This document shows positions 57,001-64,000 of a DNA stretch of 64,000 nt, one piece after another. Position 1 is the first letter of the stretch; every line of letters starts with the position of its first letter. Where the stretch lies: NCBI GenBank assembly GCA_022606425.2, contig JAHDVF020000939.1, positions 423,237 to 487,236 on the forward strand, in the 5' to 3' direction. The DNA is from Lepidostoma basale. Taxonomy: Eukaryota; Arthropoda; Insecta; Trichoptera; Lepidostomatidae. The translations under genes were made by a program, and so were the position numbers. Below the pieces are notes generated by a model. It was not told where the DNA came from, ran no database searches, and saw only the letters and a list, made by a program, of their open reading frames with translations.

Positions 57001-60000
57001 TTCGACACTCTATCATACATAGAGTATCCACACATTCGTCTAAGAGGTCTCAATTCTACTGCATTTATTCTACTTTCATCCATCTTTTGTCAGTTCCATG
57101 CTTCGCCTCCATACATAAGGGTCGGTATAAGAACACCACTCTGCACTGCCATTTTAGCCTTTTTGGATATATTTTGTTTGCGATGACAACTTTAAGTGCA
57201 TCATTTACTTTGTTGCCTGCCCCAACCGTAATTTCAATATCGCTCTCCACTCGCCCATCTTTTTTTTACCCAAATACACGAACTCATGTACTTACACAAA
57301 ATTTTCAACATTCACGCTAATGTTGCAGACATGATTTATTCTTTTTCAAAAATCATAAAAATCAAAAGTTATAATTTTTATATATTTTTTAAAGCAATAT
57401 GACCCATCTATATTAATCTCCATATTATATAATATATTAGTAAACTATAATTATTATAATTCAACGAAAGGTTATACAGGCAGCCTTCTAGAACAAAGGT
57501 TCCCAAACTTTTTCGCTCCGTGAACCGACTAAAATTTTCCCAAAAGGGGCATATAAACAATTAACACGTAATCACGTCGTGGCAGTCATATGTGACCTGC
57601 CAACGGTTGAATTTAAATAAAGGTCCTCAAGCGCCGTCAGTCACGCGTCAACGGAGTTTTAATAATATAATATGGTTTAGTTAAAATGGCTTTTTACACC
57701 GGAATCCTGAAAATAACTGTGTCTGTCAACGTTTTAACACTGTGATACATATTGGATTTTAAACAATTGTTATATTTTTTGTGAATGTATGTTCTGCTTA
57801 GTGCTTAATAGACATAAATCTCCATAGATGGCGTTAGTATGTAGATTATATATAGAGTAATCTTAAAAATATTAACATATGTAATCAAAATCTTCATAGA
57901 TGGCACATTGAAACTGACATGTGAAATCTGGCATAGGACTTTAACATATATACAACTTCCAAAAATTTGTCTGACATGGTCATAAAAAAATGTGGAATGG
58001 GGAATGTTGTAATTACATAAAGCGTGCGCTTAACCCAACCAATGACAGGTCATAAGTCCTGTAAACACCTTGATCAACCATATTCAGTTTCCAATTAGCA
58101 TCTTCGTCTCTATTGAGATACAATTAAATCATGAATTGTTATTTATTTATTTATTTAGGGTAACATACAGCGATGTTACCCTAAATAAATAAATACTGAA
58201 TGGCAGTACAGCATGTACCTAACGTTCGTCGACTTTGAAAAGGCCTTCGATACATTATCGTGGACTTCAATTTGGTCAACTCTCATTCGCAGAGGAGTCC
58301 CACAGAAGATTGTGAATGTCATCAGGGCAATGTATGACGGTTGTTCTTGTCGTGTAGTGCACCAGGGCAAACTCTCCGAGGCCATCAAACTGAGTGCGGG
58401 AGTGCGACAGGGATGTCTACTATCACCCCTGCTCTTCATAGTGGTTCTGGAGGATGTGTTGCGCCGTTCTTTCGACGGTCCTCGTGGCATTCCATGGATG
58501 CGTGATACCCAGTTGGAGGATCTGGATTATGCTGATGACCTCTGTTTGCTTTCGGTAAACCGGGTGGATGCGGAGCGGAAACTTTGTAGACTTCACGAGG
58601 AAGCGGCAAAAGTAGGTCTCAAGATTAACATGTCCAAGACAGTAGACCTACGAGTGTCCACAAATGACTCCACCCCAATCTTGCTCCACGGTGTCCCCCT
58701 TGTGACCACGACCAGCTTCTGCTACCTCGGTAGTATGATAGCAGGCTCAGGAGGTACGGAGGAGGATGTAGCCAGCAGACTTGACAAGGCAAGGGGAGCT
58801 TTCGCTATGCTTCGCCCTGTATGGCGCTCCGGTATCATTTCGAGAAAGCTCAAGCTCCAAGTATTCAGCAGTAACGTTAAAAGCGTACTGCTGTACGGAT
58901 GTGAGACTTGGAAGTCTACCGCAGACGTTATTGGTAAACTCCAGGTGTTTATAAATAGGTGCCTTCGCTCAATATTCAAAATCTATTGGCCCCAAACAGT
59001 GTCAAATGCCGTTCTCTGGACCATGGCAGGCGAAAAGCCAATTAGAGAACAAGTCGCTAGGCGCAAGTGGCAGTGGATCGGTCACACTCTGAGACGGAAC
59101 CCAGCCTGCATCGCTCAGGGCGCACTAGACTGGTCCCCTATGGGGGGAAAGAGAAAGCGAGGCAGACCTAGAGCCACCTGGAGAAGAACCCTGCAGGGCG
59201 AGGTTAAGGCAGCAGGTCTCACTTGGGACGATGTTAAGCATCAGGCATGCGATAGAGTCGGGTGGAGAAGATTCCTTGAGGCCCTATGCACCACGGAGGT
59301 GTGACAGGACAAAAAGAAGAAGAAGAAGAACATACAGCGATATCAATAACATATATATAAAAGAAAAATTCAGAATAATTAAAATAAGGCCAATTACATG
59401 CTACCACAGATTAAAAATAATAGTTAACAATCAACAAATGATAGTGAGAAACAAGATTGAAGTTAAACTAAGACAAAATAAGGTATAAATAATATTTAAG
59501 AGTTAAAATACTTATAGTACTTGAAAAAAAATTAAGATAAAATAAAATAAAAAGTAATATACGAGTATTATAATATCACGTTACATCGTGGTCACATCCG
59601 CGCCGAAATGTTGCTCCGATCACTTTTTTAAAATTTCGCTCGCTCAAATGAAAGACGTCAATGTTTCCAAAATGTTTGTTGTAGATATCACAGATTCGAT
59701 ACAGTGCCGCGCTTAGAGCGTAGTTTGTGCGATAAACAGGAAGGTGGAAAACTTGGCTCGCGGTGTGTCTCGTGCGAGACATGGGGGTATTGAGTGACAA
59801 TTTGCTGAGAAGTTCAGAATTGTCAATTTTAAAGTGAATTATTTTATGAAGTAACATCATATCATGAAGAGTACGTCTATTTTCAAGAGAGTCCAAGGAG
59901 TGAAAATTTAGGGCAGATTTGTAATCAGAGAACGACTTGCACATTTTAAAATTAATATGTTTAATAAACATTTTTTGTACTCTTTCAATGCGTTGGATAT

Positions 60001-63000
60001 GTGCCGCATAATAAGGAGACCAAACGGGAGATACATATTCAAGGCGTGAGCGAACCATGGTTGTAAATAATACTTTAAGGGCAGTGATATTTTGGAAAGG
60101 TTTGCATGTGCGCAGTATAAATCCCAATGTTCTGAGAGATTTGTCCACCATGTCATCAATATGACTAACGAAAGTGAGTTTAGGGTCGATTGTGACTCCA
60201 AGATCTCTCACGCGGTCTGAATCGGATATTATGGAACCATTGATGGAGTACACATGTTTGTGAGGGTTCATTTTACGCGTCAGTGAAAGCTTATGACATT
60301 TGTTCGCATTTATGAATAATTTATTTAGTATAGAGTAATGAGAGAGTCTGTCAAGAGTGGAGTCGAAGGCAGTCAGAAGTGTCTGAAACCTTCAGGAAGA
60401 CCTTCATATCATCAGCAAAAAGGAGATGCTTGGAGTGGAGAAAGCAGTTGCCAATGTCGTGTATATACAGGATGAAGAAAAGAGGTCCCAGATGGGTTAT
60501 ATGTTTATTATAAGTATTGCGAGTATGTATACAATCTGTGTTACATATTTTATGTAGTTGTGAATGGGTTCGGTTGTGCAAATGAAAGTGAAAGGTTGGT
60601 TCACAGTTATCTATTGCGGAACAGACACAAGTGTATAAAGAATAGTGCGAGAGCGTGCGAGTGGATGCGTGTTGCCGGGTCGAAGGACGTGGTAGTCAGA
60701 TATGGGGCGGGGTCCATGTCGCCAGGGGGCGCTATGCTTCTGGCAGCATACTAGCGCCATAGGCTAGTTGGGTGTATGGGATTAATCCTCCCACTCCCAC
60801 ACGGTAGAACCTGGATAATTGGCATTCCAATGGACCAGGCCTACGATGGTCAATTAACCAGGTTTTCCAATTATGCAGTTTTTCATGTATCCAGGTTCAG
60901 ATTGTGCTTTGGTTTTTTAACCAGGTTTTATAACCACATTAACAGAAAAGCAATAAAAACAATTCATGGATTGATACATAAAATAATTCATAAAAATTTA
61001 ATTACGTGCATACACATACATACAATAATTTTAATTATTGTGGCTTGAATGAAAAATTTTGCACAACTCTGCTCGAGATTTATCGGTGTCAAATTCTTGG
61101 ATTAGTTTTAGTTTCAAGCTCAAATCAAGGCCGTTATTTTTACGTTTGTGAAACTTTGCGATCTAAAATGGACCACCTTCGACGAGTACAGAACAAATAC
61201 TGAGGAGTTGTCAGTTTAGAGAGATCGATAAGGCACTGCTCTCCAATTACATAGGCTTAGGGCCAGAATGTCGAGTTCAATTAAACAGGTTTCTTTTTCC
61301 AATTAAAGAGGTTTTAGTGCTCCAAGGGGGTAGGACCAGAACTTTTCTGCCAATTATAGAGTTTTGACAATTAACCGGGTTCCAATTACCCAGGTTCTGC
61401 TGTATTATAGAGCAAAAATAATAATTTTATGGGAAAGCATAGATTACAGGATTAGAGTGATTCTGAAAGAACTAAAAATGATGGTTTGGAATTAATAAAT
61501 GTCTGTAATGTTTTATTCACGATTCATAAATATTTTCAATGGTTTTTTTTCTTCTTTCTTTGTTTCCTCATTACTGGGCATCAATAGGCACACCTCCCGT
61601 AAATTATTAAGGAAGATAAAAGGTAATCAGTACATGAAATTCTTATGAAACGAGATAGATGAAGATTTATTAGGATGTGCCTAAGGAAGTCAGAAATAAA
61701 AATATTTTTTTTAGATATAAAATAAAATTGAGTAAAGATGTAACGCCATTATAACCCATTGACTCTGAATTTAAAAGATTTCATTACCATAGAATATGTG
61801 AATGTATGATGGCCTTCGTGATAGAGTGGCAAAAACAATGACTGCCATACCGAAGGTCTAGGGTTTGATTCCCGGCGATAACAGTGTGAAAAAAATCTGA
61901 CGCAGTATTTGGTCTCGTAGAATTCACGTGATAATAAAAATAGCGATTGACTATTTTTGACCTATCACATGTCATGAAAAACAATATCTAAAAAAGTATA
62001 TACAGTAATTGGGCTCAAAAAACCTGTTGTATACAAAAATGTAGAAAACAACGAGAAACTACCACATTAAAAGGGCCCAAGTTACTAAAATCCTGCAAAA
62101 TCCCATCACGAAGTCAATTTAATATGTCGTGTCCTTCCCTTGTAAGATACTTTGTGGAAACCCTCGTATAATACGGTTACGTAAAACACGGTTTCACTAT
62201 TAGCACGATAACGTGTATATTATTCATCACACACAAACGAAAGGTATGCGCAGTACACCACATCTTTCACGAATATAAACAGTATGTATAGGGGTACACC
62301 CAAATGAGTAATCATGAATATGGATTGTTAAAAGCATAACATATTTTTTTAAACTAATCTAGAGAAATTCGAACAAATAAGTCATTTAAGCTACTATTCA
62401 TTCAAACATGTGAAGGGTTTTTTCATATATTGTTTGGCAACGTCAAATTTATGTGATTTTGAAAAAATATTTTTAATTGTGTTTCCAGGTCCAACATATG
62501 TTGCTTTCGTGCGAAGCGTACAGTTCTTATAATCAAAGTATTGCCGTGAAAATAGGGATTGGGATTTACGCCATTGCAAGTACACTCCTGAGTTTGGGAA
62601 CAGAGAGACATAAGCCCATGTTTGAAGCGGTGTGGAATAGAAAGGTATGTGTTTCTTCTTCTTCTTCTTCCTCAGCCTATTCCCGTCCACTCCTGGACAA
62701 AGGCCTCCTCCATTCGCTTCCACGTCACTCTGGCCTGTGCAGACTGCATCCAGGTTATTCCGACGTGTCTGTTCAGATCATCCTTCCACTGCACTTCTCT
62801 TCGCCGTCCACGGTCTCCAAGTCAGCAGTCTTCTTGTCCACTTTTTATCTGAGCTTCTGGCTACGTGACCTGCCCATTGCCATTTTAGAGTCGCCACCCG
62901 GTGAATGATGTCAGTAACCTTTGTTTTTTTCACTCACCGTATCGTTTCTGACTCTGTCTCTTAGGCTTATTCCTAACATGGCTCTTTCCATGGCTCTTTG

Positions 63001-63581
63001 GGTCACTCGTAGTTTCTCAGCACTGTGTTTAGCTATATTTTATTTACTTCTTGTATTCAAGACATCCCAGACCTCCAAACTCATTAAGATCAGAAGTTTT
63101 TTCATATTTTCAATTTAACGTAAAGTTCATATTTGATACGAATATATGAAAATATACGAATATTCAGTCGAAAGTTTATTTCTGAAATAGGATACACTTT
63201 AAAAAAGGTGTATTGTATACATATAATAAAATGGGGCTATATTAGCAACCTGTCACATGTCATGAGAATCAATATATTAGCTATACCATCTACATTGATT
63301 TGGCTCGCGCTGTAACAATGTAAAAACTATTCAGCAAAATTATAATAACAATTTTAAAAATGAGCTTAAATTTTGATGTAGGTATAATTTTTCTTCCCTT
63401 TCGCGCCATTTGCACAAAACTTGTTTCTTTAAGATCTTATCGTCCATGGCCTTGAGTGAAGTGGCTCACGGCAGTAACACGAAGAATATGCAGACAACTT
63501 CCACCTTCGACCCTAAAACGCAAGAATTTGTCATTAACACGCCGGATTTTGAAGCGGCCAAGTGCTGGGTGGGGAATTTAG
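54085..63581 (+). CDS. ACOX3: Peroxisomal acyl-CoA oxidase, ACOX3-like, copy C (5' part, exons 1-4)
   Basis: Four exons lie in the window: 54085-54255, 55551-55715, 62489-62644 and 63434-63581, encoding the first 213 residues. The gene continues past the right edge. Exon lengths and phases equal those of copy B. Exon 1 differs from B at only a few residues, exon 4 (ALTEVAHGSN, WVGNLG) is almost identical, and exon 2 is the most diverged, with more than ten changes in 55 residues. ATG, splice sites and frame are intact, so this is probably a third functional or recently functional paralogue. Intron 2 contains an RTE with a nested mariner, plus a Jockey-type element with a nested RTE. Intron 3 contains an RTE fragment starting about ten bases after the donor site. 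Function is inferred from copies A and B, because the catalytic half lies outside the window. Confidence 0.88.
55000..55210 (-). mobile_element. Degenerate RTE-like LINE fragment
   Basis: taggggtaggcagaaagatg and the following text parallel the 3' part of the element at 353-821, with large gaps. Confidence 0.4.
55385..55445 (-). repeat. Hammerhead-like hairpin module
   Basis: The minus strand reads cactgaaga, a ggac/gtcc stem, then gaaacacgtttgtg. A relative lies at 34665-34770 in intron 1 of copy B. Confidence 0.4.
55742..57345 (-). mobile_element. RTE-like LINE split by a mariner
   Basis: The two halves (55742-56073 and 56993-57345) are minus-strand pieces of the family at 39582: the TTAG-type tail and HMERM region on one side, and INAVEIRPLRRMC and YVFGYK-like text on the other. 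The mariner lies between them. Confidence 0.7.
56074..56992 (-). mobile_element. Internally deleted mariner nested in an RTE
   Basis: The inverted ends aggggtgttagttgaagttt and aaacttcaactaacacccct are intact. The minus-strand transposase keeps the N-terminal part (ICQRLKAMGKIQKYGKWV), jumps to NAPPHTAKVVKNTLKALNWE, SPDLAPSDYHLFASMG (third Asp) and the C-terminal region. The first catalytic block is deleted. Confidence 0.8.
57497..57780. mobile_element. hAT-like MITE end (weak)
   Basis: caaaggttcccaaacttttt resembles the hAT-like end at 7719. The right end is unclear. Confidence 0.3.
57790..58135. repeat. Second copy of the unclassified element at 38610-38960
   Basis: It shares cttcatagatggcg, caaccaatgacaggtcataa and the terminal cgtctctattgagatacaat with the copy in intron 4 of copy B. 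Confidence 0.6.
58140..60600 (-). mobile_element. Jockey-type LINE with an RTE inserted near its 3' end
   Basis: The minus strand encodes HLGPLFFILYIHDIGNCF and LLFADDMKVFLKV (60581-60351). A frame change follows, and then the 231-codon stretch 60271-59576 with RDLGVTIDPKLTFVSHIDDM, RLEYVSPVWSPYYAAHIQRI and HDMMLLHKIIHF. The 3' end is cgctgtatgttaccctaaat followed by a TAAA tail at 58142-58160, beyond the RTE insertion. Confidence 0.8.
58174..59330 (+). mobile_element. 5'-truncated RTE with a 363-codon reverse transcriptase frame
   Basis: The open frame 58213-59304 includes VDFEKAFDTLSWTSIW, GVRQGCLLSPLLFIV, LEDLDYADDLCLLS (intact YADD), GLKINMSKT, VLLYGCETWKSTADV and the C-terminal GRPRATWRRTL ... 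CTTEV end. A GAA-repeat tail follows at 59314-59328. The flanking aacatacagcgat on both sides (58162-58174 and 59328-59340) looks like a 13-bp target duplication. The endonuclease domain is missing, so it cannot move on its own. Confidence 0.85.
60802..61402. mobile_element. Tigger/pogo-like MITE
   Basis: The left end cggtagaacctggataattg and right end caattacccaggttctgctg are inverted repeats with drift, next to TA at the right. No clear transposase. Confidence 0.6.
61403..62488. other. Rest of intron 2 of copy C
   Basis: 61808-62040 is a SINE; 62160-62488 aligns with 36000-36525 of copy B (aacgatataaacagtat-like and ggggtacacccaaatgagta blocks). The remainder is AT-rich. Confidence 0.5.
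61808..62040 (+). repeat. tRNA-derived SINE (family 1), near full length
   Basis: The head gatggccttcgtgatagagtgg and B-box gggtttgattcc are followed by the shared body (acctatcacatgtcatgaaa) and the tail aacctgttgtatacaaa. Confidence 0.7.
62653..63040 (-). mobile_element. RTE-like LINE fragment just after the exon 3 donor of copy C
   Basis: The minus strand reads [16 protein letters not shown] and [18 protein letters not shown] text, ending in a GAA-repeat tail at 62653-62670. It is close to 8925-9310. The exon 3 donor (aaag|gtatgtg) is at 62644/62645. Confidence 0.75.
63225..63345 (+). repeat. SINE 3' part in intron 3 of copy C
   Basis: agcaacctgtcacatgtcat and tgatttggctcgcgctgtaa match the end region of the copy at 36275. 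The tRNA-like head is missing. Confidence 0.5.
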
Positions 63582-64000
63582 GTAAATCCTTTATATTACA
63601 CCTGTTATTATTCTACAAGTTTAAAAACAATATTTCAACGTTGATAGCGGCACGGTATCGTACATAAGAACTTTATTCTAGTTGTCACAGGTAGTAAATA
63701 ATCAGTTCCAAATTCCTTTGGCCAGCTAGCAACATCGCTTTTATAGATATAATGATGTTTCTATAACTGAATTAATTTTATAATAATTTAACAATAAGGC
63801 TAATTTGTAAAGCGCCATTTTCGTGAGTAACTCAACTTTGACAATGTAATAACATGTTAAGTAATGACAATGTAATAACATGTTAACAGCTGCTGGCGAT
63901 AGCGATAATACATTGATTATTTTTATTTTATGGGACATTTTTAAGATGTTGTGTTTTATGTTAAACTAGCTGACCCGGCAACGCTTCGCTATTGCTATAT

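Noticed and set aside
1..64000. CRISPR arrays, operons, prophage or other prokaryotic systems
   Set aside because: No regularly spaced repeats of CRISPR type. Genes are intron-split and the repeats are all eukaryotic transposons.

Overview
The window is AT-rich animal DNA, most likely from an insect. The genes have many short exons with GT-AG introns, and the introns and intergenic DNA are packed with transposon remains typical of arthropods: mariner, Tigger/pogo, hAT-like and TTAA-target elements, RTE- and Jockey-type LINEs, and tRNA-derived SINEs. The order is not certain; a hemipteran-like genome is only an impression.

The host genes are three tandem, same-strand (+) copies of a peroxisomal acyl-CoA oxidase of the ACOX3 type. 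Copy A (6820-14942) enters from the left and shows its last seven exons. Copy B (31097-50209) is complete, with 11 exons encoding 698 residues. Copy C (54085-63581) shows its first four exons and leaves on the right. Exon sizes and phases match between copies. Copies A and B both end in the peroxisomal import signal SKL and keep the flavin-pocket and catalytic-glutamate motifs, so they look functional. The product would carry out the first, FAD-dependent, H2O2-forming step of peroxisomal fatty-acid beta-oxidation. The 5' flanks of B and C are clearly similar, and the A-B and B-C spacers share collinear blocks, so the duplicated unit appears to be the gene plus its downstream spacer.

Layout. 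1-6.8 kb: LINE fragments, a nearly intact mariner (1006-2293), a TTAA element, a Tigger element and a SINE, all in the intron before exon 5 of copy A. 6.8-15 kb: the rest of copy A, with MITEs and a SINE in its introns. 15-31 kb: the A-B spacer, with Tigger, mariner and TTAA-type elements, LINE pieces and long unassigned AT-rich stretches. 31-50 kb: copy B, its introns swollen by LINEs, a second mariner, palindromes and foldback elements. 50-54 kb: the short B-C spacer. 54-64 kb: start of copy C, with a mariner nested in an RTE, and an RTE nested in a Jockey element.

I found no convincing new multi-gene system. The most unusual signals are a hairpin motif resembling a hammerhead-ribozyme core in several repeats, a long near-perfect palindrome in copy B, and a fold-back junction at a recent RTE insertion.
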